DNA of 60,889 nt, taken from Cloacimonetes bacterium UBA5835 (lineage in GTDB: Bacteria > Cloacimonadota > Cloacimonadia > Cloacimonadales > Cloacimonadaceae). How positions within the stretch are numbered: position 1 is the stretch's first letter; each line of letters begins with the position of its first letter. Positions 44,644 through 53,580 of the stretch are shown here, one piece after another. Both the position numbers and the translations under genes were made by a program. The DNA lies in the NCBI GenBank assembly GCA_002432865.1, contig DJGX01000016.1, forward strand, positions 1-60,889. The letters run 5' to 3'. Below the pieces are notes generated by a model that worked only from the letters and a program-made list of their open reading frames with translations, had not been told where the DNA came from and did not search any database.

Positions 44644-45717
44644 TTGAACCTGGTTAATATCGAACTTGAGAATTTCCGCAACTATCGTAACAGTACATAT
44701 AGTGTTGGACCCTTAGGATCATTAATTATTGGTCCCAATGGTTGTGGTAAAACTAATCTCCTGGAAGCGATTGCTTATTGCAGTATAGGTAAATCCATCC
44801 ATTTTCATCATGATGAGGAATTGCTGCATTTTGGAGAGCGTTTTTTTCGAGCTCAAGGTTCATTTATTAGCGATGTGGGAACCCCGATAAAGGTTGCTTT
44901 AGGTTATGCTGAACAGCGGAAACTATTAAAGATTGACGATTTACCCATTCGTCAGCTGAGTACGCTTTTCGAAATTGTGAAGATTATTTATTGTGCTCCG
45001 GAAGATCATCTTTTAATAACTGGTTCTCCTCGCTTTCGCAGACAGTATTTTGATCTGGCAATAGCTCAGCTTTATCCGCCCTATATAACTGCTTTAAGGC
45101 ATTTTTTACATATGGTTCAACAACGAAATGCTATGCTGAAAAAAAATTATACAAAAGAAGAACAAATTAGTTGGAATACATCTTTTGCCACTTCTTTAGC
45201 CGAAGTTTGGAATTATCGTAACCGTTATCTGACACACATTAATACTGCCTTCAAAGAAATCTTCAAAGATGTCTTCCCCACTTCCGCTTCCATCACTATA
45301 TCCTATCTTCCTTCCTTAAAAATGCCTCTGGACAGTTCTATTGACGACATTGTACAGTATCTCAGCCATTTGGCAGAGAGAGAAAAATTGTTGCAACGCT
45401 CCCTAGTTGGAGCTCATTTAGATGATTATGAATTCAGATTGGAAGGAAAAAAAATGCGAAGCTATGCTTCTCAAGGTCAAAAACGGATAGCAGTCATTAT
45501 TCTAAAACTTATACAAGCACATTTAATTGAGAAAGTTACAGGTATAAAGCCAATATTGCTATTTGACGATATTTTTGCCGAACTGGATGCCTTTCATTCA
45601 GAGGCAATCCGAAACTGTATCAATAATCATTATCAGGTTTTTATTGCAAGTCCCAAAGAAGATATTTGCCTAATATGGCAAGGTTATCCAATTCTGCGTC
45701 TGGGAGAAGAGCACTAA
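44644..45717 (+). CDS. recF: DNA replication and repair protein RecF
   Basis: RecF is an SMC-like ATPase that loads RecA at gaps with RecO and RecR. The Walker A is IIGPNGCGKTNLLEAIAY (about residues 29-46), the signature motif is ASQGQKR (with the ABC-type Q), and the Walker B is ILLFDDIFAELDAFHSEAI. NIELENFRNYRN at the N-terminus is typical. The start is a TTG at 44644, 5 nt after the dnaN stop. 357 residues is normal. The next gene starts directly after the TAA, so coupling is likely. Confidence 0.93.
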   Translation: MNLVNIELENFRNYRNSTYSVGPLGSLIIGPNGCGKTNLLEAIAYCSIGKSIHFHHDEELLHFGERFFRAQGSFISDVGTPIKVALGYAEQRKLLKIDDLPIRQLSTLFEIVKIIYCAPEDHLLITGSPRFRRQYFDLAIAQLYPPYITALRHFLHMVQQRNAMLKKNYTKEEQISWNTSFATSLAEVWNYRNRYLTHINTAFKEIFKDVFPTSASITISYLPSLKMPLDSSIDDIVQYLSHLAEREKLLQRSLVGAHLDDYEFRLEGKKMRSYASQGQKRIAVIILKLIQAHLIEKVTGIKPILLFDDIFAELDAFHSEAIRNCINNHYQVFIASPKEDICLIWQGYPILRLGEEH

Positions 45718-46944
45718 ATGAAACTGAACCGTAATATTCTGGGTTGGATGTTTTATGATTTTGCCAATTCTGCGTTTACAACGATCATTGTATCCGTAGT
45801 GTACAGTGTATATTTCATAAAAAGCGTTGTTGGGGGTCCTTCTGGTTATGGAGAAATGCTTTGGGGAAGGGCAATTGGATTATCAATGACGCTGGTAGCT
45901 ATTTCAGCTCCTATTTTAGGTGCAGTTGCAGATTATTCGCGTGCGAAAAAGAGAATGCTATTTATCAATTGCTACCTAACTGTGATTTTTACAGCCTTGC
46001 TTTATTTTGTAAAACCGGGTGATGTGTTTCTTGGTATGCTTTTTTTCATAATTGCTAACTTCGGTTTCAATAGTGCTAATGTGTTTTACGATGCTTTTTT
46101 ACCAGAAATATGCCAACCTGAAGACATAGGCAAGGTTTCAGGTTTTGGTTGGTCTTTAGGTTATGTGGGAGGATTGGTTTCTTTGCTCGTAGCTTTAGTT
46201 TTGGTAGAAATCAATATCCGTTTGGTTTTTCCAGCGGTAGCTTTGCATTTTTTTCTGTTTTCTCTGTTTACTTTTTTCTGGTTGAAAGAATTCAAGCGCC
46301 CTTCGAAGCCAAGTAATTACTATAGAATTGCCTGGCAGAGAGTTTCTTTTTCTTTAAAGAACATTGCCAAGCTGCCTCAACTTCTAAAATATATTATCAG
46401 TTATTTTATTTATAACGATGGGATAACAACTGTGATTGTTTTTGCCTCTATTTATGGAGCAGAAAGGTTTTCAATGACCACACAGCAAATGATAACCTAT
46501 TTTATTCTGGCCCAATTTACATCAATAGTAGGTGCTGCTTTTTTTGGTTGGCTTACTGATAAACTAAATGTAAAAATATCCTTAAGCATTGCTCTTATGA
46601 TCTGGATTGTTGTTGTTATTTGGGCATTCTTTTGTGGAAGCGCTACCGAATATTATTGTGTTGGGCTGGCTGCAGGTTTAGCCATTGGAAGCAGTCAAGC
46701 TAACAGTAGAACTATGCTTTCGCTTTTAACTCCTCGCGAGAGGCAAGCAGAGTTTTTTGGTTTTTATACCTTGACAGGACGCTTATCTTCAATTATTGGT
46801 CCAATTCTATATGGATGGATAGCACATAAAACCGGAGATATCCGTTATGCTATCCTATCTTTGATTTTTTTCTTTGTAACCGGATGGATCCTGTTGCAAA
46901 GTGTTAATTTGCAGGAAGGAATTAAACAAGCCGAAATGCAATAA
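45718..46944 (+). CDS. UMF1-family MFS transporter
   Basis: 408-residue inner-membrane protein with about 12 hydrophobic segments. The N-terminus NILGWMFYDFANSAFTTIIVSVVYSVYF is the hallmark of the UMF1/Atg22-like MFS family. NVFYDAFLPEI, SGFGWSLGYVGGLVSLL, YFIYNDGITTVIVFASIYGA and the second-half SSQANSRTMLSLLTPRERQAEFFGFY (an MFS loop with RxxR-like charge) also match. Eukaryotic relatives export amino acids from vacuoles; in bacteria the substrate is not known. The ATG directly abuts the recF stop. Confidence 0.88.
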   Translation: MKLNRNILGWMFYDFANSAFTTIIVSVVYSVYFIKSVVGGPSGYGEMLWGRAIGLSMTLVAISAPILGAVADYSRAKKRMLFINCYLTVIFTALLYFVKPGDVFLGMLFFIIANFGFNSANVFYDAFLPEICQPEDIGKVSGFGWSLGYVGGLVSLLVALVLVEINIRLVFPAVALHFFLFSLFTFFWLKEFKRPSKPSNYYRIAWQRVSFSLKNIAKLPQLLKYIISYFIYNDGITTVIVFASIYGAERFSMTTQQMITYFILAQFTSIVGAAFFGWLTDKLNVKISLSIALMIWIVVVIWAFFCGSATEYYCVGLAAGLAIGSSQANSRTMLSLLTPRERQAEFFGFYTLTGRLSSIIGPILYGWIAHKTGDIRYAILSLIFFFVTGWILLQSVNLQEGIKQAEMQ

Positions 46945-46998
46945 ATTAACGAGATATCACATTAAAGAGTTAATACGGAAAATGAAAAGGAGAAAAAG

Positions 46999-48057
46999 AT
47001 GAAAAAAAAGCAAGCTATAACTTTGATGATCCTTATGCTGCTGTTATTTTTTATTGGTTCTTGTAGTAAAAATAAACCGGTTTTATATATATTTAATTGG
47101 AGCGATTACATAGATCCTGAGCTGATCGAGGAATTTGAACAACAGAATAAATGCACCATAAAATATAGTACTTACGATTCCAATGAAAATATGCTAACCA
47201 AAATTATGAGCTCCCGAGAATCATTTGACCTTGTTTTCCCCAGTGGAGATCATATAACGATAATGCGAGATTCAAATTTACTTGAACCTCTGGATATCAG
47301 AAAAATAACAAATTATCAAAATCTGGATAGCACTCTTTTAGAGAAAGCAGCAAGTTTTGACGAAGGCAACAAATATGCTATCCCCTATTTTTGGGGGTTA
47401 ACAGGACTAATATATAACAAGCGTTATGTTCCTGATGAAGTTATTAATTCCCGAAGTTGGAATATTCTGGGCAATGCTTTTTTTACCGGAAAAAACAAAG
47501 TTACGATGTTGGATGATGCGCGTGAAGTTGTAGGTGCAGCATTGATTTATAACGGATACGATCTTAATGATTCAAGTGTAATGGCATTAGCAGCTGCCGA
47601 AAAAACCCTTGCCCAATGGGATAAAAACATCACTCAATTTGATTCTGATAGCTATAAAAATGAAGTTCCAGATGGAACTACTTGGTTAGCTCAAGCATAT
47701 AATGGAGATGCTTTACAAGTAATTGATAATAGTCCTGATTTAGGTTTTATTTTACCTGTGGAAGGAGCAAGTTTATGGATGGATAATATCGCAATGTTAA
47801 AATCTAGTAATAATAAAGAACTTGCCTATAAATTTATCAATTTCCTCTTAGATGCCGATATTGGTAAAAGGAATACTGAGTATTGTCTATATGCCACTCC
47901 GAATAAAGCAGCTGGCAATTTACTACCCGAGACATTAAAGAATAATACTCTAATCTATCCAGGAGATGAATATCTAAACAAATGTTATATGATTAATGCT
48001 CTTGGTGAAGATGTGAAGAAAATAGATAAACTCTTTGAGGCAATAAAATTAAACTAA
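46999..48057 (+). CDS. potD: PotD-like spermidine/putrescine-binding lipoprotein
   Basis: 352 residues. The signal peptide ends in a lipobox (FFIGSC), so the mature protein is lipid-anchored at Cys 22-23. It follows PotD throughout: LYIFNWSDYIDPELIEEFE, IKYSTYDSNENMLTKI, FDLVFPSGDHI, YAIPYFWGLTGLIYN, and MLDDAREVVGAALIYNGYD. It then has WMDNIAMLKSSNNKELAYKFINFLL, with the polyamine-binding Trp and Asp residues in WMD and SD. It would bring polyamines to a PotABC transporter, but no ATPase or permease of that kind is nearby. This fits with the ornithine decarboxylase at 9796-10977. RBS AGGAG lies 7 nt before the ATG; there is a 54-nt gap after the MFS gene. Confidence 0.9.
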   Translation: MKKKQAITLMILMLLLFFIGSCSKNKPVLYIFNWSDYIDPELIEEFEQQNKCTIKYSTYDSNENMLTKIMSSRESFDLVFPSGDHITIMRDSNLLEPLDIRKITNYQNLDSTLLEKAASFDEGNKYAIPYFWGLTGLIYNKRYVPDEVINSRSWNILGNAFFTGKNKVTMLDDAREVVGAALIYNGYDLNDSSVMALAAAEKTLAQWDKNITQFDSDSYKNEVPDGTTWLAQAYNGDALQVIDNSPDLGFILPVEGASLWMDNIAMLKSSNNKELAYKFINFLLDADIGKRNTEYCLYATPNKAAGNLLPETLKNNTLIYPGDEYLNKCYMINALGEDVKKIDKLFEAIKLN

Positions 48058-48081
48058 GAAAGTGAGAATAAAGAAACAAAA

Positions 48082-49863
48082 ATGCTCGATAATCTGGGAA
48101 ATTTAACTCGCAGCCATTATTGCGGGGATTTGAACACTGATCATATTGGACAGAATGTAACCGTTATGGGTTGGGTAAATAAACGCCGTGACCTTGGTGG
48201 TTTGATATTTATCGATTTACGCGATGTTAAAGGTATTTTACAAATTGTTATTCGTCCTGAACAAGAGGAAATCTTTGCCAAAGCAGAAAAAGTTAGAAAT
48301 GAATATGTAATAGCTGTTTGCGGAATAATTAATGCACGCAGTGAACAAAACATCAATCCTTCTATTCCCACTGGGAAAATTGAGCTGGTAGCAGAGGATT
48401 TTTATATCTTAAATGATGCGCAACCCCTACCTGTACAATTTAGTGAAGCAGCTATGGCAGAAGAAGATCTACGGCTCACATATCGTTATCTGGATTTGCG
48501 TCGACCCAAACTGCAAAATATCATTATTACTCGACATCGCATTATGCAAATAATACGGGATTTTTTAAATAACGAAGGTTTTTATGAAATAGAAACCCCA
48601 ATCCTGATGAAAAGCACTCCCGAAGGGGCAAGAGATTATCTTGTCCCCAGTAGAGTTCAACCAGGGAAATTTTATGCTTTGCCTCAATCTCCTCAGATGT
48701 TTAAGCAGCTTTTAATGATTGCCGGTTTTGATAAATACTATCAAATTGCGCGTTGTTTTAGAGATGAAGATTTAAGAGCCGATAGGCAACCAGAATTTAC
48801 GCAGCTGGATATTGAGCTTAGTTTTGTTACGCAGGCACAAATTTTTGATTTACTGGAACGCTTAATGTATAAGCTCTTTAAAGGTATTTTAGATGTTAGC
48901 TTAAGCATTCCTTTTCCGATTATTCCTTATGCAGAAGCGATGGAGAATTATGGATGCGACAAACCTGATATCCGTTTTGGAATGAAACTGAATGACATAT
49001 CTACGATCGTTGCTAATAGCAGTTTTAATGTTTTTTCTTCAGCACTACAAAATGGTGGCGTAGTAAAAGCAATTGCTATTCCGGGGGCAGCTAATTTTAG
49101 TAGAAAACAGCAAGATGAACTTATCGAACTGGCTAAACATTTGGGAGGTAAAGGAATTGCTTTTGCCAAAGTTACTGAAAATGGTTTGGAAGCGGGTATC
49201 AGTAAATTTCTTAGCTTAGAGGAAACTGAAGCAATAATTGATGTTACTGGAGCAGTAACTAATGACCTTATTGCAATTGCAGCAGATAATTATGAAATGG
49301 TATGCAAGGTATTATCTGGCATTCGTAATTACTTAGCTGAAAAATTAGGTCTGATTCCTGAAGATAACTATGCATTTTGCTGGATAACAGATTTCCCGCT
49401 GTTTGCCAAAAACGCAGAAACCGGTGCCTGGGAACCTGCTCATCATATGTTTACTTTACCAAAAGAAGAACATATTCCCTATCTTGATCTACCTGAAAAA
49501 ATTGGCGAAATTACAGGTCAGCTTTATGATCTTGTTTGTAATGGAGTAGAACTATCCAGTGGTAGCATCAGATGTCATCGCTATGATATTCAAAAGAAAA
49601 TTTTTGATATCCTCGGATTTAGCAATAAAGAATTGCAGGATCGTTTTGGATTCTTTTTGGAAGCGCTAAAATATGGAACACCACCTCATGGAGGCATTGC
49701 TCCAGGTTTGGATAGATTAGTTATGATTATGACTAAAGCAGAATCCATCCGGGATGTTATTGCTTTTCCTAAATCCTTGAAGGCCGCTGATTTAATGACT
49801 CAGGCACCTTCGGAAGTTGAACCTCAGCAATGGAAAGAACTACATCTGGCACCCACAAAGTAG
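48082..49863 (+). CDS. aspS: Aspartate-tRNA ligase
   Basis: 593 residues, bacterial-type AspRS with the GAD insertion. The N-terminal OB-fold anticodon domain (VTVMGWVNKRRDLGGLIFIDLRD) leads into motif 2 FRDEDLRADRQPEFTQLDIE and motif 3 PPHGGIAPGLDRLVMIM. The insertion domain runs about 280-420. It charges tRNA-Asp (or, in organisms lacking AsnRS, also tRNA-Asn, which then needs GatCAB). I cannot tell which from these residues alone. It starts 24 nt after the potD-like gene. The purN frame begins 34 nt before its stop. Confidence 0.95.
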   Translation: MLDNLGNLTRSHYCGDLNTDHIGQNVTVMGWVNKRRDLGGLIFIDLRDVKGILQIVIRPEQEEIFAKAEKVRNEYVIAVCGIINARSEQNINPSIPTGKIELVAEDFYILNDAQPLPVQFSEAAMAEEDLRLTYRYLDLRRPKLQNIIITRHRIMQIIRDFLNNEGFYEIETPILMKSTPEGARDYLVPSRVQPGKFYALPQSPQMFKQLLMIAGFDKYYQIARCFRDEDLRADRQPEFTQLDIELSFVTQAQIFDLLERLMYKLFKGILDVSLSIPFPIIPYAEAMENYGCDKPDIRFGMKLNDISTIVANSSFNVFSSALQNGGVVKAIAIPGAANFSRKQQDELIELAKHLGGKGIAFAKVTENGLEAGISKFLSLEETEAIIDVTGAVTNDLIAIAADNYEMVCKVLSGIRNYLAEKLGLIPEDNYAFCWITDFPLFAKNAETGAWEPAHHMFTLPKEEHIPYLDLPEKIGEITGQLYDLVCNGVELSSGSIRCHRYDIQKKIFDILGFSNKELQDRFGFFLEALKYGTPPHGGIAPGLDRLVMIMTKAESIRDVIAFPKSLKAADLMTQAPSEVEPQQWKELHLAPTK

Positions 49864-50432
49864 CTGTTTTTTGCAGCGGCTTAAGTCGCGGTTCAAATTT
49901 GTGTGCTATATATAAATATTTTGCGGACAATAAGTTGCCGATAGAAATAGCTTTGGTTATTTTTACTTGTAAAGATGCGCCTGCGATCCAATTAGCTGAA
50001 GAAAGAAACTTAAATTACCAGATAATACAAGCTCGTGATATGCAGAGTTTTGAAAAACGAGCTATGGAACTCTGCCGCCAACATAGCATTGAACTTATTG
50101 CTTTAAGCGGTTTTTTAAAACAGCTCTCTCCCAATTTTATAGAGAGTATGCAAATCCCGATTTTGAACATCCATCCTGCTTTACTACCCAAATATGGAGG
50201 TAAAGGAATGTATGGAATGGCTGTTCATAATTCTGTGTTTGCGGCGGGAGAAAAGGAATCGGGTGTAACAATTCATCTTGTCAATTCCCAATATGATAAC
50301 GGTAAGATTGTCGCTCAGGAAAAGGTTGATATCAGTGCCTGCAAATCTCCAGAGGAAATTGCCCAAAAAGTGTTGGATATTGAGCACAAACTTTATGCAC
50401 GCACCATCAAGGAATATCTTTTAAACCATTGA
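49830..50432 (+). CDS. purN: Phosphoribosylglycinamide formyltransferase
   Basis: PurN transfers a formyl group from 10-formyl-THF to GAR in purine synthesis. 200 residues. VAVFCSGLSRGSNLCAIYKYF is the phosphate-binding N-terminus (an extra LS pair in the GRGSN loop), and LIALSGFLKQLS leads to NIHPALLPKYGGKGMYG with the catalytic Asn and His. ESGVTIHLVNSQYDNGKIVAQ holds the catalytic Asp. The only start is ATG 49830, which lies inside aspS (34-nt overlap), so translation is probably coupled. The first ~9 residues are extra relative to the family. Its stop overlaps the start of mtaB by 2 nt. Confidence 0.92.
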   Translation: MERTTSGTHKVAVFCSGLSRGSNLCAIYKYFADNKLPIEIALVIFTCKDAPAIQLAEERNLNYQIIQARDMQSFEKRAMELCRQHSIELIALSGFLKQLSPNFIESMQIPILNIHPALLPKYGGKGMYGMAVHNSVFAAGEKESGVTIHLVNSQYDNGKIVAQEKVDISACKSPEEIAQKVLDIEHKLYARTIKEYLLNH

Positions 50433-51697
50433 AAAGAATTGCAATAATTACTCTTGGATGTAAAGCCAATCAAGCTGAATCCTCCATCATCTTAAACCAG
50501 TTCGAACCTTTTAAACTGGTTTCTTGGCAGGAAGAAGCAGATATATATATCATTAATACTTGCACAGTAACAAACCGAACCGATTATAAAAGTAGGTATC
50601 TAATTCGTCAGGCGTTAACCAAAAAGGCCAAAAATCCTTCTATACAAATAATAGTTACTGGTTGTTATGCTCAGCGTTATCCTGAAGAAATTACCAAACT
50701 GGGAAATATAGATTTTGTTGTGGATAATCAACAAAAATTAAATATAGCCGATATTCTGGCAGGGAATAGCTATGAATTTATGGATATTATGCAAGCAAAG
50801 GACTTTGCCTGTAAACTAACCAATAAAATGTATGATCGCACACGTGCCTTTCAGATTATTCAAGATGGCTGCAATTTTAACTGTGCGTATTGTGCAGTCC
50901 CTTATGGAAGGGGAAGAAGTAGGTCTGCAACCTTAGAACAAATTTTACAACAAGCCAGGTTATTTGTAAAAAACGGCTATAAGGAAATAGTGCTATCGGG
51001 AATCAATTTAGGGCTTTATAAAGATGGAGATAACGATTTAACCGATGTTTTAAGATGTCTGAACGATCTTGAAGGTCTGGAATTGATTAGAATCAGTTCT
51101 CTGGAACCCCAACTCTTTAATTATAAACTAATTAACCTTCTTCCCTCTTTACCTAAATTGTGCCCCCATTTTCATATACCCTTACAATCTGGTACCGATT
51201 CTGGGCTAAAAAGGATGAAGCGTCATTATACAACTACCACAATTAAGAAGTTGGTTTTTGATATTTTAGATAAAATTCCTTCTGCAGCAATAGGAATGGA
51301 TGTAATAACCGGTTTCCCTGGGGAAACTGAAGAAGAACATAAATTTACCTGTGATTTTATTTGTTCTCTGCCCTTGGCATATCTGCATACTTTCAGTTAT
51401 TCTAAAAGAAAAGGAACACCTGCCGCTGAAATGACCAATCAAATCCCGAAAAAAATTAAAAACCAACACAGTAATGAACTAATCCATATTTCTCAAGAGC
51501 TTACCGCTAATTATACTAATTTATTATATAGTAACAATATCCCTTTGCGCGGAATTGTGGAAAATAGCGAGAATGGTTGTAGCGAGTTTTTAAGCGATCA
51601 CTATGTTCGCGTCTATTTATCTAAGGAATATCCGGTGGGAGAATTAGTAAAAACTTCAGCTAAAGAAGTTAAAATTGCTGGGGAATCAGATGTTTAA
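50429..51697 (+). CDS. mtaB: tRNA t6A37 methylthiotransferase (MtaB)
   Basis: 422-residue radical-SAM methylthiotransferase of the MtaB (YqeV) subgroup; it adds a methylthio group to t6A37 in tRNAs reading ANN codons. The N-terminal MTTase domain has cysteines in LGCKANQAES, INTCTVTNRTD and VTGCYAQRYP for the auxiliary 4Fe-4S cluster. The radical SAM CxxxCxxC is in DGCNFNCAYCAVPYGRG, and a TRAM-like domain forms the last ~60 residues. GCKANQ (not GCQMN) separates it from MiaB. It starts with a TTG that overlaps the purN stop (TTGA). It is the last gene of the dnaN-mtaB run. Confidence 0.92.
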   Translation: MKRIAIITLGCKANQAESSIILNQFEPFKLVSWQEEADIYIINTCTVTNRTDYKSRYLIRQALTKKAKNPSIQIIVTGCYAQRYPEEITKLGNIDFVVDNQQKLNIADILAGNSYEFMDIMQAKDFACKLTNKMYDRTRAFQIIQDGCNFNCAYCAVPYGRGRSRSATLEQILQQARLFVKNGYKEIVLSGINLGLYKDGDNDLTDVLRCLNDLEGLELIRISSLEPQLFNYKLINLLPSLPKLCPHFHIPLQSGTDSGLKRMKRHYTTTTIKKLVFDILDKIPSAAIGMDVITGFPGETEEEHKFTCDFICSLPLAYLHTFSYSKRKGTPAAEMTNQIPKKIKNQHSNELIHISQELTANYTNLLYSNNIPLRGIVENSENGCSEFLSDHYVRVYLSKEYPVGELVKTSAKEVKIAGESDV

Positions 51698-51865
51698 TGT
51701 GATTAGTAAAAAAATAGAACACAGATAACGGGATCGACAGGATCAGCTGGATTTTAGTTGAGAGATAAGTAAAAATAAGAAACCTGAGTACTTTTTTAAT
51801 CTCTTTCGGCGTTTTTAGTGGCTTTTATTATCTTTATGCTTTATATTTGTACAATCTATGAAAGC

Positions 51866-52642
51866 TTATTTTATAGGTTCTAAGTACTCATCTATAGTTT
51901 GATATTTCCACTTCAGTAAAATTCTATCCAATAAAGCAACCATTCCAAATAATGCAATACTAACAGCGACGATAACTATAATTACAGCAAAAACATGAGC
52001 TGTCTGATAGGATTTTGTAGCTCTGGTCATATATATTCCCAAGCCGGAAGTTCCTCCTAACCATTCACCAATAACAGCTCCCATAACACTATAAGTTGCA
52101 GCCAGTTTTAATCCTGTAAAAAAGTTAGGTAAAGCAGCCGGAATCTTTAATAACTTGAATATCTTGTATGGTGTTGCTCCCATGGATTTTAAAAGACGAA
52201 TCTGATCTACAGAAACACTTCTGAAACCGTCATAAAGTCCTAAAGCAATAGGGAAAAAACACATAAGTACAACGGCAAAAATTTTGGAACTGATTCCATA
52301 ACCAAACCAGATAATTAAAAGCGGTGCCACAGCTATTATAGGAACTGTCTGTGAAATTATCAGATAGGGATAGAGAATTTGTTTTATCCAACTTGATAAG
52401 TTCATTGCCATAGCCGTTATCGAACCTAATATGATACTGATGATAAGTCCGGTTATCGCTTCCAGCAATGTTGGTTTTAAATGATGCCAGATAAGCCCTG
52501 GATTTTTCATAAAAACATTTATTACTTGTAAGGGTGAAGGTACCACCCAAAAAGCAATTACACCTTTCGCACTGATAAACTGCCAGAGTATAATCAGGAA
52601 AATAAAAAAAAGCAAAGGAAGTATTACTTTTTGGCTTTTCAC
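51866..52642 (-). CDS. ABC transporter permease of the NitT/TauT (SsuC/ThiX-like) family
   Basis: 258-residue inner-membrane protein with six hydrophobic segments. The EAA loop that contacts the ATPase is visible: DQIRLLKSMGATPYKIFKLLKIPAALPNFFTGLKLA (about residues 147-182). FWVVPSPLQVINVF near the N-terminus and GAVIGEWLGGTSGLGIYMTRA are typical of the SsuC/TauC/ThiX group, which imports sulfonates, nitrate or thiamine precursors. The substrate is unknown; neither the ATPase nor the binding protein is in the window. It overlaps murB by 4 nt (ATGA) and is the last gene of the minus-strand operon. Confidence 0.88.
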   Translation of the reverse strand: MKSQKVILPLLFFIFLIILWQFISAKGVIAFWVVPSPLQVINVFMKNPGLIWHHLKPTLLEAITGLIISIILGSITAMAMNLSSWIKQILYPYLIISQTVPIIAVAPLLIIWFGYGISSKIFAVVLMCFFPIALGLYDGFRSVSVDQIRLLKSMGATPYKIFKLLKIPAALPNFFTGLKLAATYSVMGAVIGEWLGGTSGLGIYMTRATKSYQTAHVFAVIIVIVAVSIALFGMVALLDRILLKWKYQTIDEYLEPIK

Positions 52643-53580
52643 ATCTCGCCCAGAAAGCGGATTTCAGTTTGCAGCTTAACATTATAATGTTCATACACAA
52701 CTTCTTGAATATGCTGAATAAGCTGTAAAACATCTTTTGCAGTTGCAGAACCCAGATTAACAATAAAACCACAATGTTTTTCGGAAATAGCAGCATCTCC
52801 TATTCTGAAACCTTTAAGCCCACAATCTTCAATTAACCTGCCTGTATAAAATCCTTCCGGTCTTCTAAATACACTGCCAGCACTGGGTAATTCAAGTGGT
52901 TGTTTTTGCTGTCTTTTTTGTTGATATTCATCCATCCGCCGTTTGATTGTTTCAGAGTTATCTCTTTTTAAATGAAACACAGAAGAAAGGTGAATTAACT
53001 CTTTATCTTGCAACACACTATGACGGTAGGAAAAATTATGCTCTTCCACTTTTAGATATAAAATCGGACTTAATGAATTTATACTTTCCCAAGTAGGTAA
53101 TATACATACGCTGCTATGTAGAACATCTTTTATTTCATAATTATAGGCACCGGCATTCATAAAAACGGCTCCACCTACTGAACCGGGAATGCCAGAGGCA
53201 AACTCTAATCCGCTTAAGCCATTCTCACAGGCATAATTACAAAGATCTTTTAAAGTAACTCCACAGCTTGCAGTTATATATTCTTGTTCTACAGTTAGTT
53301 CTGTAAAACGCTCGGTGCTGATCACAATTCCTGAAAGTCCCTTATCGGAAATGAGCAGATTAGAACCCTTACCTAAGATAAAATAGGGAGTTTTATGATT
53401 AAGACAAAATCTTAATAAATCCAGCAATTGATTCTGTGTGTAAGGAGTGCAGAAAACCTCAGCTGGGCCTCCAATTTGGAAACTGCAATGTTCTTTTAAG
53501 GGAACATTGCTTTGGATAATTCCGTCTTCCATTAATTTAGGATACTCTTGCTGTAAAATAGATAAAGTTGTAATATTCAT
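52639..53580 (-). CDS. murB: UDP-N-acetylenolpyruvoylglucosamine reductase
   Basis: MurB uses NADPH and FAD to reduce UDP-GlcNAc-enolpyruvate to UDP-MurNAc in peptidoglycan synthesis. 313 residues. The FAD-binding block is FILGKGSNLLISDKGLSGIVI, with GLSGLEFASGIPGSVGGAVFMNAGAYN following. The proton-donor Ser is in AGSVFRRPEG, and DCGLKGFRIGDAAISEKHCGFIVN is the C-terminal block of type II MurB. The start codon overlaps the dinG stop by 4 nt and the murB stop overlaps the permease start, so all three are coupled. Confidence 0.94.
   Translation of the reverse strand: MNITTLSILQQEYPKLMEDGIIQSNVPLKEHCSFQIGGPAEVFCTPYTQNQLLDLLRFCLNHKTPYFILGKGSNLLISDKGLSGIVISTERFTELTVEQEYITASCGVTLKDLCNYACENGLSGLEFASGIPGSVGGAVFMNAGAYNYEIKDVLHSSVCILPTWESINSLSPILYLKVEEHNFSYRHSVLQDKELIHLSSVFHLKRDNSETIKRRMDEYQQKRQQKQPLELPSAGSVFRRPEGFYTGRLIEDCGLKGFRIGDAAISEKHCGFIVNLGSATAKDVLQLIQHIQEVVYEHYNVKLQTEIRFLGEM

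Noticed and set aside
52230..52796. 188-codon minus-strand frame
   Set aside because: It overlaps the permease and murB genes in another frame; both of those have clear family motifs.
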